A DNA stretch of 64,000 bases from contig NZ_CP058983.1 in assembly GCF_019278465.1 (NCBI RefSeq), positions 1,859,501-1,923,500 on the forward strand. The letters run 5' to 3'. Positions 55,737 to 64,000 of this stretch are shown piece after piece. Positions within the stretch are counted from its first letter, which is position 1. Each line of letters begins with the position of its first letter. The notes below the pieces were generated by a model, which saw only the letters and a list, made by a program, of their open reading frames with translations, did not search any database and was not told the DNA's origin. The DNA comes from Tenacibaculum sp. AHE14PA (GTDB lineage Bacteria; Bacteroidota; Bacteroidia; Flavobacteriales; Flavobacteriaceae). Both the position numbers and the translations under genes were made by a program.

Positions 55737-56414
55737 TTATAATTTTAAAGATACGATTCCTGCATCAATAGGAAAAACTTGTCCTGAAATTGATGATGCT
55801 ACATCTGACAATAAATATGCTGCAAGACTAGCAACTTCGGTAGGTTCTAATATTTTTTGAAGAGGATGACGTTGTTTCATTCCTTCTCGCTGCTTCTCAT
55901 TTCGTAACAATCTTTCTGCCAAAGTTGTATCTGTAACAGTTGGCGCAATACAGTTAAACCTAATTTTTGTAGCGAATTCTGCGGCTAAAGACTTAACAAC
56001 GCCTTCTACTGCCGATTTACTTGCTGAAACACTAGCGTGAAAAGGCATTCCCATTTTTGTTGCCACTGTACTAAACAACACAACGCTACCGTTATTATTT
56101 TTTAACGGATTGATATATTTCTGGATAATTTTTACCGCAGCTACTACGTTAATTTCAAAATCTTCACGAAAATCGTCTAATTTTAAGCGACCTATAGGTT
56201 TTAAGTTAATACTTCCTGGACAGTAAACTAATCCGTTAATAGTTTCTAAATCTGGCAACTCATCATTTAAAACATCTAAAGAATAGTGTGTAATATTTTC
56301 GTGAGCTTCAATTTCATTTCTACTTATATTGATAATCTTGTGAGTGTCCTTTAACACATCAACCAAAGATTTTCCAATACCTTTACTTCCTCCTACTACT
56401 AAAATTGTTTTCAT
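55737..56414 (-). CDS. SDR family NAD(P)-dependent oxidoreductase
   Basis: A 225-residue classical-type short-chain dehydrogenase. TILVVGGSKGIGKSLVDVLK is the cofactor-binding site. Ser is in VVLFSTVATKMGMPFHASVSASKSAVEGV, where YxxxK is replaced by HASVSASK: the usual catalytic Tyr is not seen at that place (His-Ala-Ser-Val-Ser-Ala-Ser-Lys), so activity may differ. It is in the operon 33 bp after the larger SDR gene. Confidence 0.85.
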   Translation of the reverse strand: MKTILVVGGSKGIGKSLVDVLKDTHKIINISRNEIEAHENITHYSLDVLNDELPDLETINGLVYCPGSINLKPIGRLKLDDFREDFEINVVAAVKIIQKYINPLKNNNGSVVLFSTVATKMGMPFHASVSASKSAVEGVVKSLAAEFATKIRFNCIAPTVTDTTLAERLLRNEKQREGMKQRHPLQKILEPTEVASLAAYLLSDVASSISGQVFPIDAGIVSLKL

Positions 56415-56447
56415 CTGTTCTTTTTAGTTTATAGTTTGTTTCTAATT

Positions 56448-57866
56448 TTATTTTTTAACCAATGCATTTATCATCCCTTTAAAAACAAAAGAATGAAATG
56501 GCAAAACCGAATACCAATACAAACGCCCTAATACGCCTTTAGGTCTAAACACAGCTTTTTGATATAATTTACCTTTTACTATTTTAAATTCTAACCAAGC
56601 TTCTCCTGGCAACTTCATTTCTGCAAACAGTAATAATCTTTTTTCTTTTTTATCAGCTAATAAAACACGCCAAAAATCTAACGGATCTCCTGCTTCTAAA
56701 TAAGTATCATGAGTTCTACCTCTACGTAATCCTACACCTCCAAAAACTTTATCAACATAACCTCTTATTTTCCACAATCCGTTAAAACTATACCAACCAT
56801 TTTTACCACCAATAGACCAGATTTTATTTAATGTAAAATCTTCATCAGTAACTTTAATCGATCTGATATCTTTAAAACAACCATATTCGGGCATTTGAAT
56901 ATGATCAGATAGCTGATCTTGAAAAACGCCACTACTTATCGCGTCTTTCCAGCTTGAAATAACTGTATTTTGTTCTATTCTCTGAAATGCCAAATCAACA
57001 GATTCCTTGTAAGAAATAGGTTGAATATTTAAAATTTGATTGATATCACTTGGTTTGGCTATTACCTCTACTTTCATACTATCCACCAAAGCCTGCGCTA
57101 GATTAAATGATGTAGAAGTAACAAAATACAACCAATAAGAAGATAATTTTGGAGATAATAAAGGCAATGTTAAAATGTACCTTTTAAAACCTCTTACCTC
57201 TGCAAATTGTAAAAGCATTTGCTTGTATGTTAATACCTCAGTACCACAAATATCAAAAGATTTATCATATAACTTATCATTCGCCACAGCTCTTTCTAAG
57301 AAAGTTAATACATCACGAATGGCAATTGGTTGTGATTTTGTATTTAACCATTTAGGAGTTACCATTACCGGTAATTTCTCTACAATATCTCTAATAATTT
57401 CAAAAGAAGCGCTTCCGCTACCTACAATAATACCTGCTCTGAATGTAGTAAGTGCATATTTTGTTGATTGTAAGTTTTGTTCTACTTGATAACGGGATGC
57501 TAAATGTTTAGACAAAGAGCTATCGTTTACAATACCACTTAAATAAATTACTTGTTTACAATTTGTTTTTTCTACTAAACTTTTAAAGTTTTTAGCGCAA
57601 TTTTGTTCTAAATCTTCAAAATTAACAGCATCTGTAGCCATTGAATGTATTAAATAATAAGCCACATTAATATCATTTGGCAATACTATTTCTTCAGTAT
57701 CTAAAAAATCTACCTTTATAAATTCAATGTTTTTTTTGTGCTCTATCTCATCAGGAATTCGTTGTAAATCACGCACACAACAAACTAGTTGATGCCCGGC
57801 TTCTTGCAGCTTTAACACCAATCGTTTGGCAATATAACCTGTGGTTCCTGTGATTAGAATTTTCAT
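56448..57866 (-). CDS. SDR family oxidoreductase with DUF2867 domain
   Basis: A 472-residue protein with an N-terminal NmrA/atypical-SDR part (about 1-290: KILITGTTGYIAKRLVLKL, VAYYLIHSMA, YLSGIVNDS) and a C-terminal DUF2867 part (about 300-472: WSIGGKNGWYSFNGLWKIRG, GVGLRRGRTHDTYLEAGDPL). This two-part protein is common in photolyase neighbourhoods of marine bacteria. Substrate unknown; redox of a carotenoid or quinone is possible but not shown. Confidence 0.87.
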   Translation of the reverse strand: MKILITGTTGYIAKRLVLKLQEAGHQLVCCVRDLQRIPDEIEHKKNIEFIKVDFLDTEEIVLPNDINVAYYLIHSMATDAVNFEDLEQNCAKNFKSLVEKTNCKQVIYLSGIVNDSSLSKHLASRYQVEQNLQSTKYALTTFRAGIIVGSGSASFEIIRDIVEKLPVMVTPKWLNTKSQPIAIRDVLTFLERAVANDKLYDKSFDICGTEVLTYKQMLLQFAEVRGFKRYILTLPLLSPKLSSYWLYFVTSTSFNLAQALVDSMKVEVIAKPSDINQILNIQPISYKESVDLAFQRIEQNTVISSWKDAISSGVFQDQLSDHIQMPEYGCFKDIRSIKVTDEDFTLNKIWSIGGKNGWYSFNGLWKIRGYVDKVFGGVGLRRGRTHDTYLEAGDPLDFWRVLLADKKEKRLLLFAEMKLPGEAWLEFKIVKGKLYQKAVFRPKGVLGRLYWYSVLPFHSFVFKGMINALVKK

Positions 57867-57867
57867 T

Positions 57868-58479
57868 TTATTTTGGTCTTTGGTATGATAATCGTTTTTG
57901 TTTGCCTGATATTATATAGGTATCTAAACCGTTTATTGCTGCAATTTTTGCTTCGGATAAATTTAAAAACCCGTCTTCAGAAAGCATTTCGTCTTTAAAA
58001 TACAAATCTGTTACTTCGCCCAAAACCAAAATAGTTCCGTTTGCTTTTATATGATACTCTTCTAAAAATTTTAATCCAATTTTTAATGGTGATTCTGTAA
58101 TATAAGGCGCGTAAAAACCTCCTTTATATTCTTCGGATAAATCAGTTTTATCAAATTCTGATATTCCTGGTGCATATTTAGCAGAGGTATGATGCGCATC
58201 TTCTATGATGTTTTCACTAACTGAATTTATAGTATAAAATCCTGTTTTTTTTATATTATCATAGGTATTCCTTGCCACCGTAGTTGGTCGCAATACAAAA
58301 CCTAATATTGCAGGACTAGAGCCATAATGAACCACGGAGCTAAAAACGGCAACATTTGATATTCCGTCTTCTGATTTTGTAGCTATTAAATTAGCCGATT
58401 TATAACCAGAAATACTGTTCATTAAATTTATTTTATATAGATGATCCATCTCATCTATTGCCGCTCTAGATAAATGCAT
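57868..58479 (-). CDS. Flavin reductase family protein
   Basis: A 203-residue FMN-binding split-barrel protein. NSISGYKSANLIATKSEDG, then GFVLRPTTVARNTYDNIKKT and GFYTINSVS are the flavin reductase-like signature. The operon pairs it with photolyase, where reduced flavin is needed; this link is inferred. Its ATG shares one base with the stop of the ABC1 gene. Confidence 0.87.
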   Translation of the reverse strand: MHLSRAAIDEMDHLYKINLMNSISGYKSANLIATKSEDGISNVAVFSSVVHYGSSPAILGFVLRPTTVARNTYDNIKKTGFYTINSVSENIIEDAHHTSAKYAPGISEFDKTDLSEEYKGGFYAPYITESPLKIGLKFLEEYHIKANGTILVLGEVTDLYFKDEMLSEDGFLNLSEAKIAAINGLDTYIISGKQKRLSYQRPK

Positions 58480-59789
58480 TATATATTTTTATAATTATTA
58501 ATTTTAATATTTGTTGCTTTTAGGTCGTGCATTAAATTATACAACCCAAAGAATGTTCTGTTAATATAAATAAAGTGCTTTGAGCCTCTATTTCCATTCA
58601 TCTTTTTAAGCTCTGTACTTTTAGAATATTTCTGACCTAATTCAGCTATTTTTCCGAAGAAATTCTCATCCGAAAAATCAAACTCTTCTTGCTGAAATGG
58701 CTGTGTAAATAACGATAGCATTTCATAAAATAATTCTTTAAAAAAGATAATTTCTTCTTGGCTATCTTCTTTTTTTAGAATTTCTAATTGATATAATTTA
58801 CTTTCAAAAAAAGCTGGGTTATCAATATTCTCTTTAACTGCCAACTCAAAATAAGGCACATAAAAATCATCAGGAACCTCTTTCATACATCCAAAATCAA
58901 TAACTATTAAGTCATCTTCTGGTGATACTAAGAAATTTCCTGGGTGCGGATCTGCATGTACTTTTTTTAATACATGTAATTGATACATATAAAAATCCCA
59001 TAAAGCTTGACCTAGCTTATTTGAAGTTTCTTGATTTAATTGCTTCTTAGTAAACTCAGATAGATGGATTCCGTCCATCCAATCCATCGTTAAAATTCTA
59101 TCAGAAGAAAACTCCTCGTAATATTTAGGGAATTTTAAATTCGGAATTTTACTGCAAGCATTTGCAATCTCATTACTTTGTTTTAGCTCTAAAATATAAT
59201 TAGTTTCTTCTAGTAATTTACTTTCAACTTCTTTAAAATATTCATCAGATCCTTCTCCTTTTATATTAAACATTTTCATTGCAATAGGCTTAACCATTGC
59301 TAAATCTGTAGAAATACTGTTTGCAACACCTGGATATTGAATTTTAACTGCCAATGTTTTATTATTCACAGTAGCTTTATGAACTTGCCCAATACTTGCC
59401 GCATTTACAGACTCTACCGTAAATGTATCAAAAACTTCATCTGGTGTTTTTTTAAAATATTTTAAAAATGTTTTAACAACTAATGGCCCTGAAAGTGGCG
59501 GAACCGAAAATTGTGATAAAGAAAATTTCTCTACATAAGCATTTGGCAACAAACTCTTTTCCATACTTAGCATTTGCGCAACTTTTAATGCCGATCCTTT
59601 TAACTCCTTTAATCCGTCGTAAATATCTGTCGCATTGTCTTCATTTAGCTGCTCTCTTGCTTCCTCTTCTGTTTTTGTTATCTTATTACCGTAATATTTA
59701 GCATAATTAACACCAACCTTAAGCCCTGTAGTTACAAGCTTTGTTGCTCTTTCTATTTTTGATGTAGGTATTTTATTTAGTGTTTTCAT
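58479..59789 (-). CDS. ABC1/AarF (UbiB) family kinase-like protein
   Basis: A 436-residue atypical kinase. The N-terminal KxGQ-like motif reads KVAQ (ALKVAQMLS), with Ala in place of Gly. SVNAASIGQVHKA is the Ala-rich loop, VKIQYPG has the Lys, and HADPHPGNFLVSPEDDLIVIDFG holds the catalytic and metal residues. Members bind prenyl-lipids, so it fits an operon for C40 isoprenoids. ATG 59789 overlaps the TetR stop (ATGA); a longer frame would run into the TetR gene. Confidence 0.9.
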   Translation of the reverse strand: MKTLNKIPTSKIERATKLVTTGLKVGVNYAKYYGNKITKTEEEAREQLNEDNATDIYDGLKELKGSALKVAQMLSMEKSLLPNAYVEKFSLSQFSVPPLSGPLVVKTFLKYFKKTPDEVFDTFTVESVNAASIGQVHKATVNNKTLAVKIQYPGVANSISTDLAMVKPIAMKMFNIKGEGSDEYFKEVESKLLEETNYILELKQSNEIANACSKIPNLKFPKYYEEFSSDRILTMDWMDGIHLSEFTKKQLNQETSNKLGQALWDFYMYQLHVLKKVHADPHPGNFLVSPEDDLIVIDFGCMKEVPDDFYVPYFELAVKENIDNPAFFESKLYQLEILKKEDSQEEIIFFKELFYEMLSLFTQPFQQEEFDFSDENFFGKIAELGQKYSKSTELKKMNGNRGSKHFIYINRTFFGLYNLMHDLKATNIKINNYKNI

Positions 59790-60439
59790 AATGATGTACC
59801 TTTTTCTTTCCACAAAAACTTTGCTAAATCAATTACACTTTTTACCGGTGCGATTTGCTGAATATCAAAACTGGCTTTGATAGATTTCTCTATAAAAACA
59901 TCTGTTTTTTCAAAATTTGATGACTCGTCATCTATCCAAAATCTCATTACCATTAATAATTGTAACCAATAGCTTTCTGAAATTGTTTTATCTTGAATTT
60001 TATTAATTTTATCATTTTTAAAATCAATTTTTTCTAAACTAATTCCGTTTACAAAATGTATAAACTCGGTATGTAGTTTTTTTAGAACTGATAACTTAGA
60101 AAAATCAGATTTTATATCCTTTAATTGCATTAAAACATAAGACCTGTTTGCTGTTAATAATTCGAAAAAAGTGAAATAAAAACTTAGTAATTTATCTTTT
60201 GATGAATAATCTTTATAAGCTTCTGTTTTATGTAGTAAATGGATTGTTTCTTTCGCGAAAATTGCAAAAATTGACTTCTCTAAACTTTCGAAAGTTGAAT
60301 AATGCTTGTAAAAATCTGATTCTTCGAAATTATTTTCATGCGCAAATGAGTATACCGAAGTTGGCTTGCCAGAAATTAAAACCGAATTCATATACCATTC
60401 TACTATTTTCTCTTGGGTAATATTCTTTTTTTTTGCCAT
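59786..60439 (-). CDS. TetR-like transcriptional regulator
   Basis: A 217-residue regulator. The N-terminal helix-turn-helix is ITQEKIVEWYMNSVLISGKP with VYSFAHENNFEESDFYKHYS, and the helical ligand domain follows (SYVLMQLKDIKSDF...). It is inside the operon between tspO-like and ABC1 genes and may regulate it, but no operator is visible in the window. Identification is by layout more than by strong motifs. Confidence 0.78.
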   Translation of the reverse strand: MAKKKNITQEKIVEWYMNSVLISGKPTSVYSFAHENNFEESDFYKHYSTFESLEKSIFAIFAKETIHLLHKTEAYKDYSSKDKLLSFYFTFFELLTANRSYVLMQLKDIKSDFSKLSVLKKLHTEFIHFVNGISLEKIDFKNDKINKIQDKTISESYWLQLLMVMRFWIDDESSNFEKTDVFIEKSIKASFDIQQIAPVKSVIDLAKFLWKEKGTSL

Positions 60440-60443
60440 AATT

Positions 60444-60917
60444 TTAATTATAAAATACGATGTATGCGTTTAAACTTGTTGCAATCGTCATCCATATTAA
60501 ATACGGAAGTATTAGTAATGTGAACATTCTTAATTTATTTAAATGCTCGAAAGTAAAATAACCTATTAGCAGCCATAACAATGTAATAGAAACTAATCCG
60601 ACAACTGTTAATTGTTGATTGAAAAAAAAGTAATTCCAACTTACATTTAACATCCATTGAGCTATAAACAGTGAGAGTAATTTTTTATCTAAAAATTTAT
60701 ACTCGAAACTTAACTTGGTCATATAAAATGAAAACAATAACATTATCGTTGTCCAAGCTGCTCCAAAAATCCAGCCAGGAGGCGTCCAAGGTGCTTTATT
60801 TAACGAAAGATACCACTCCTTTTGAGGGCCGTCTTCCATCAATAAAGTACCTATTCCTAGTACCAAAAAATTAAACACTAAGAATACTAAAAACCGTATG
60901 TATTTATTTATTTTCAA
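60444..60917 (-). CDS. TspO/MBR family protein
   Basis: A 157-residue five-helix membrane protein. The Trp-rich WYLSLNKAPWTPPGWIFGAA segment, then WTTIMLLFSFYM, and SWNYFFFNQQL mark the family. TspO proteins bind tetrapyrroles and porphyrin-like ligands and affect light and stress responses; in Rhodobacter one controls carotenoid gene expression. Here it overlaps the lycopene cyclase gene by 14 bases. Confidence 0.92.
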   Translation of the reverse strand: MKINKYIRFLVFLVFNFLVLGIGTLLMEDGPQKEWYLSLNKAPWTPPGWIFGAAWTTIMLLFSFYMTKLSFEYKFLDKKLLSLFIAQWMLNVSWNYFFFNQQLTVVGLVSITLLWLLIGYFTFEHLNKLRMFTLLILPYLIWMTIATSLNAYIVFYN

Positions 60918-61605
60918 ACTTTTTATTTTTTAAATAGTTGAATATTAATTGTGCTGAAAACAACATGGTAAATGCGTAAAAAACGTCTTCAAACGGAATT
61001 GTAAATAACCTAAATCCTAGGTTCTCTTTATTATTATACCAAACAACTGGTTCATCTATAAAACTTCCTGTTAGTATGCCGTTTACGATTAAAAACGGAA
61101 TTAAGATGACTAAAAAACTAGGAAAGTATTCTTGCAATGTTGTTAGATGATATTTTAATCCGTAAAAAAGTAATACTAAAAAGAGTATAAAATTTATTGT
61201 TGTATATAGTTTTCCGAAATTAAAAATCAATAAAATTCCTGTTATAAGAATCAATAAAAAACTGGTAATTATTACCGCTCCTTTTGATAATTTAAACTTA
61301 GGGGCTAAATATTTTAAGACTTCATGAGTAAACAAACAAGCGTAGGGAATACAAAAGAAAAACAACCATTCTTCAATAGGCATTCTAAAAATCTCTATCG
61401 ATAAATGATAGGTTGAATTAAATCCCCAAACTCCATATTTTGTAAACAACCCATCCCAAATTAAAAAAGGAATTGCAACCAATAAAATACTTATAAAAGC
61501 TTCTTTAAAGTATTGAATAAAATGAAATTTTTTTTCAATTATACTATACAATAACGGAATGCTTAAACTACCTAATGTTAATATGAGATATAAGTATTGA
61601 CTCAT
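60904..61605 (-). CDS. Lycopene cyclase domain protein (CrtYcd type)
   Basis: A 233-residue membrane protein with seven or so helices and two tandem cyclase-type halves. FRMPIEEWLFFFCIPYACLF and the later FTIPFEDVFYAFTMLFSAQL are the paired motifs of heterodimeric-type (CrtYc/CrtYd) lycopene cyclase, here fused. It should turn lycopene into beta-carotene. Overlaps crtZ by four bases. Confidence 0.87.
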   Translation of the reverse strand: MSQYLYLILTLGSLSIPLLYSIIEKKFHFIQYFKEAFISILLVAIPFLIWDGLFTKYGVWGFNSTYHLSIEIFRMPIEEWLFFFCIPYACLFTHEVLKYLAPKFKLSKGAVIITSFLLILITGILLIFNFGKLYTTINFILFLVLLFYGLKYHLTTLQEYFPSFLVILIPFLIVNGILTGSFIDEPVVWYNNKENLGFRLFTIPFEDVFYAFTMLFSAQLIFNYLKNKKFENK

Positions 61606-62048
61606 TGTCTTTTCTTAAAATATTTAAAGGGCACAAACAGCATTCCAAAACATTCTCCATCTGGTTTACCTAAATGTTTATGATGAATTTTATGCGCCTT
61701 TCTTAATCCTTTTAAATATTGATTATTAGTATTCTTAAACCAATTGAATCGTCTGTGTATTAAAACGTCGTGCACTAAAAAATAAGCGATTCCGTAACAC
61801 AAAATACCTAAACCAATAAAAAACAAATAATTCAACTCGGGTCTAATTCCGAAATAGAATAACAAAATACTTGGTATAGCAAAAACAACGAAAAAAGCAT
61901 CATTTTTTTCGAAAACATTTGGGTAACCAGGTTGATGATGATCTTCATGTAAAAACCAACCAAAACCGTGCATTATATATTTATGAGTACACCATGTAAC
62001 ACCTTCCATAGTTACAAAGGTTAAAATCGTTATAACTGTAAATAACAT
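61602..62048 (-). CDS. crtZ: Beta-carotene hydroxylase
   Basis: A 148-residue di-iron membrane hydroxylase of the fatty-acid-hydroxylase superfamily. His clusters: HKYIMH (about 22-27), HEDHH (about 34-38), HDVLIHRRF and HKIHHKH. It hydroxylates beta-carotene to zeaxanthin. Its start overlaps the crtB stop by one base. Confidence 0.92.
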   Translation of the reverse strand: MLFTVITILTFVTMEGVTWCTHKYIMHGFGWFLHEDHHQPGYPNVFEKNDAFFVVFAIPSILLFYFGIRPELNYLFFIGLGILCYGIAYFLVHDVLIHRRFNWFKNTNNQYLKGLRKAHKIHHKHLGKPDGECFGMLFVPFKYFKKRQ

Positions 62049-62890
62049 TATATCATTTTTAATTTATATTTAACATAACTTCTTGCTAACAAGTTTATTT
62101 TCATCGGATTAGAAATTCTAATTCTAGTATCCATAATTTTAGCTGACGGAGTAGCTTTTAACTTGTTTAATAATTTTTTATAATATCTATAAGCCATATA
62201 AACTCCGAATTTAGCATCAACTGGTAATTTTAAAATTCCATTTGTAAGCGCATATTCAAAATCAGCTTCAATATCTTTAATAATTATCTCTTTTGATGTT
62301 TCGTCTAACTTTTTAAGATCTACATTCGGAAAATATGAACGATTTAACAGCTCAAAATCATCTTTTAAATCACGCAAAAAATTTACTTTTTGAAATGCTG
62401 AACCCAAACGCATTGCTGCAGCTTTAAGTTCATCGTATTTTTGATCATCTCCGTTAACAAAAACCTTTAAACACATTAAACCAACAACATCGGCAGATCC
62501 GTATATATAGGCATCATATTCTTCTTGAGTTTTATATTCGGTTTTAAACAAATCCGCTTTCATACTTTTTAAAAAAGCTTGCACCATATCATCAGAAATA
62601 CCATACGTATTTACTGTGTAAACAAATGAATTTAATATAGGATTTAAACTGATACCTTCTTTTTTAGCTGCATAATACTCATTCTCAAAACGCGCTAACA
62701 AATCTTCTTTGTTATACTCATGAAAAGAATCTACAATCTCATCAGCAAAACGAACAAAACCATAAATATTATAAATGGCTCCCCTAATTTTTGGTGACAA
62801 CATTTTTGTTGCTAAGGAAAAAGATGTACTATATTTTTGAGTTACCAACTTACTACACGAGTAAGAAACCTCATCAAATAATTGTTTCAT
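62048..62890 (-). CDS. crtB: Phytoene synthase
   Basis: Joins two geranylgeranyl diphosphates into phytoene. The 280 residues include the DxxxD motifs VRFADEIVDSFH (about 47-58) and FLRDLKDDFELLNRSYFP (about 172-189), with the conserved LGSAFQKVNFLRD. The first 15 residues are typical. Same operon, one base after crtI. Confidence 0.95.
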   Translation of the reverse strand: MKQLFDEVSYSCSKLVTQKYSTSFSLATKMLSPKIRGAIYNIYGFVRFADEIVDSFHEYNKEDLLARFENEYYAAKKEGISLNPILNSFVYTVNTYGISDDMVQAFLKSMKADLFKTEYKTQEEYDAYIYGSADVVGLMCLKVFVNGDDQKYDELKAAAMRLGSAFQKVNFLRDLKDDFELLNRSYFPNVDLKKLDETSKEIIIKDIEADFEYALTNGILKLPVDAKFGVYMAYRYYKKLLNKLKATPSAKIMDTRIRISNPMKINLLARSYVKYKLKMI

Positions 62891-62891
62891 T

Positions 62892-64000
62892 TTAGTGGTT
62901 TTTTAAAATTAAATCTGATGCTATTTTACCAGATATTAATGCTGGCGGAACTCCTGGTCCTGGCACTGTTAATTGACCCGTGAAAAATAAATTCTTAACT
63001 TTTTTACTTTTTATTTTTGGTCTTAAAAAAGCTGTTTGTGTTAAAATATTTGCTAATCCGTAAGCATTACCTTTGTATGAGTTGTAATCTTTTACAAAAT
63101 CATTTACACAAAAACTTTCTTTAAATAATATATTTTCTTTAACCGATTGACCGGTTAATTTTTCTAATCTTTCAAGAATAAGATTAAAATATTTTTCTCT
63201 TATCTCTGGAGTATCTTCTAAGCCAGGGGCAAGCGGAATTAAAAAAGTTGCTGCTTCTTTATTTGTTGGCGCAAAAGAGTCGTCAGTTATTGAAGGAAAA
63301 CTCGCATAAAACAATGGTTTTTTAGGCCAACTAGGTGTATCGTAAATCGTTTTTGCGTGTAAATCAAAATCTGTATCAAAAAATAATGTGTGGTGACAAA
63401 CATTTGCTAGCTTTTTATCAAAACCTACATAAAAAAGTAATGATGATGGAGCAAAGACCTTCTTATCCCAATATTTCTCTGAATATTGCCTGTACTTTTT
63501 GGGCAATAAAGTTTCTGTATGATGATAATCTGCACCACTTAAAACTATATCTGATGAAACAAACTCTCCATTAACCATTAGCCCATTTGCTTCGCCTATA
63601 TCGTTTACAGTAACTTCATCTACATTTGCTTCAGTTTTAAAACTAACTCCTAAATCGGTTGCTAACGTAATCATCGCTTCAATTACTTTATACATTCCGC
63701 CCTTTGGATGCCAAGTACCCAAACCAAAATCTGCATAGTTCATGAAATTATAAAAAGCCGGGGTATTACTTGGTTTTGCCCCTAAAAATAGCACCGGAAA
63801 TTCTAGAATCTGTATTAACTTTTTGCTTTTTATTTTCTTTCTTACCTGTGTTCTTATTGTTGAAAAAAACTGAGTAATCTTACCTATAGTAACTGGCGTA
63901 ACCAACTCTAAAGGAGAAACTCCTGGCTTGTACACTAAATCGTTTATAGAAACATCATAATTATATTCTGCTGATTTTAAAAAACTCTTTAAGTGCTTTG
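62892..64000 (-). CDS. crtI: Phytoene desaturase, N-terminus cut by window edge
   Basis: Desaturates phytoene to lycopene. The frame is open from 64000 down to the stop at 62892 (about 369 residues seen); the FAD-binding N-terminus lies beyond the edge. PVLFLGAKPSNTPAFYNFM, GTWHPKGGMYKVIEAM, ADYHHTETLLP and the C-terminal NLFFTGQLTVPGPGVPPALISGK are family marks. A GTG at 63935 is an internal codon, not the start. Confidence 0.94.
   Translation of the reverse strand, partial: KHLKSFLKSAEYNYDVSINDLVYKPGVSPLELVTPVTIGKITQFFSTIRTQVRKKIKSKKLIQILEFPVLFLGAKPSNTPAFYNFMNYADFGLGTWHPKGGMYKVIEAMITLATDLGVSFKTEANVDEVTVNDIGEANGLMVNGEFVSSDIVLSGADYHHTETLLPKKYRQYSEKYWDKKVFAPSSLLFYVGFDKKLANVCHHTLFFDTDFDLHAKTIYDTPSWPKKPLFYASFPSITDDSFAPTNKEAATFLIPLAPGLEDTPEIREKYFNLILERLEKLTGQSVKENILFKESFCVNDFVKDYNSYKGNAYGLANILTQTAFLRPKIKSKKVKNLFFTGQLTVPGPGVPPALISGKIASDLILKNH

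Noticed and set aside
59483-60874. Plus-strand open frames over ABC1, TetR and TspO genes
   Set aside because: They are shadows of minus-strand genes with clear family motifs and continuous operon spacing.

Overview
The window is a stretch of chromosome from a Flavobacteriaceae-type member of Bacteroidota, related to Polaribacter, Tenacibaculum, Olleya or Winogradskyella; I cannot fix the genus. Four things point there: the A+T-rich sequence, the -7 promoter element TAnnTTTG before many genes, family markers (PorP/SprF, DUF6089, Lacal_2735-like, paired OmpH/Skp proteins, TonB-linked outer membrane proteins), and a zeaxanthin-type carotenoid operon. There is no prophage, insertion sequence or CRISPR array. 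Most of the window is ordinary core genome with several accessory modules.

Layout. 0-13.3 kb: trigger factor (cut by the left edge), a small membrane protein, a Crp/Fnr regulator, truA, pdxJ with an alpha/beta hydrolase, then the envelope cluster CBS protein-nadK-DUF6089-uppS-bamA-ompH-ompH-murI and a PorP/SprF protein. 13.35-14.09 kb is the only long gene-poor gap. It holds palindromes and a DUF3781 gene broken by a one-base frameshift, which I read directly from the sequence. 14.1-16.5 kb: DsbD and a separate DsbD-alpha-like protein. 16.7-21.0 kb: two identical initiator tRNA genes, inside 90-bp direct repeats, bracket a photolyase/cryptochrome module (Lacal_2735-like, DUF2452, TIGR03643, an unusual photolyase homologue, a 42-residue DUF2256 protein, and a second photolyase homologue without Fe-S cysteines). 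21.1-30.5 kb: era, a conserved membrane protein, der, a TonB-linked receptor, a GAF protein, and an HD domain fused to a Pycsar-type membrane effector.

30.7-33.7 kb is a redox-repair operon: msrB, msrA, a glutaredoxin-like protein, a divergent second MsrA and a hydrolase-OsmC fusion. 34-40.5 kb carries selO, then an isoquinoline-oxidoreductase-type molybdenum hydroxylase operon (di-haem-type cytochrome, 2Fe-2S subunit, Tat-exported Mo subunit, XdhC, MocA-like protein) with a REP-like palindrome before the last gene. 40.6-44.2 kb encodes a 1218-residue lipoprotein that joins a metallophosphoesterase, a region with atypical-kinase motifs and an outer membrane barrel. 44.2-52.9 kb: DUF423, a lipoprotein, the TPM-TPM-LemA-MerR-M23 gene block, alaS, an unknown secreted protein and a TM2 protein.

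52.9-64.0 kb is one tightly packed minus-strand operon of 14 genes (crtI, crtB, crtZ, lycopene cyclase, TspO, TetR, ABC1 kinase, flavin reductase, two SDRs, CIA30, glutathione peroxidase, SRPBCC, photolyase). It combines carotenoid synthesis with DNA photorepair and peroxide defence. With the tRNA-bracketed module and the Msr/OsmC operon, the window is rich in light and oxidative-stress functions, as expected for a surface-water marine bacterium.
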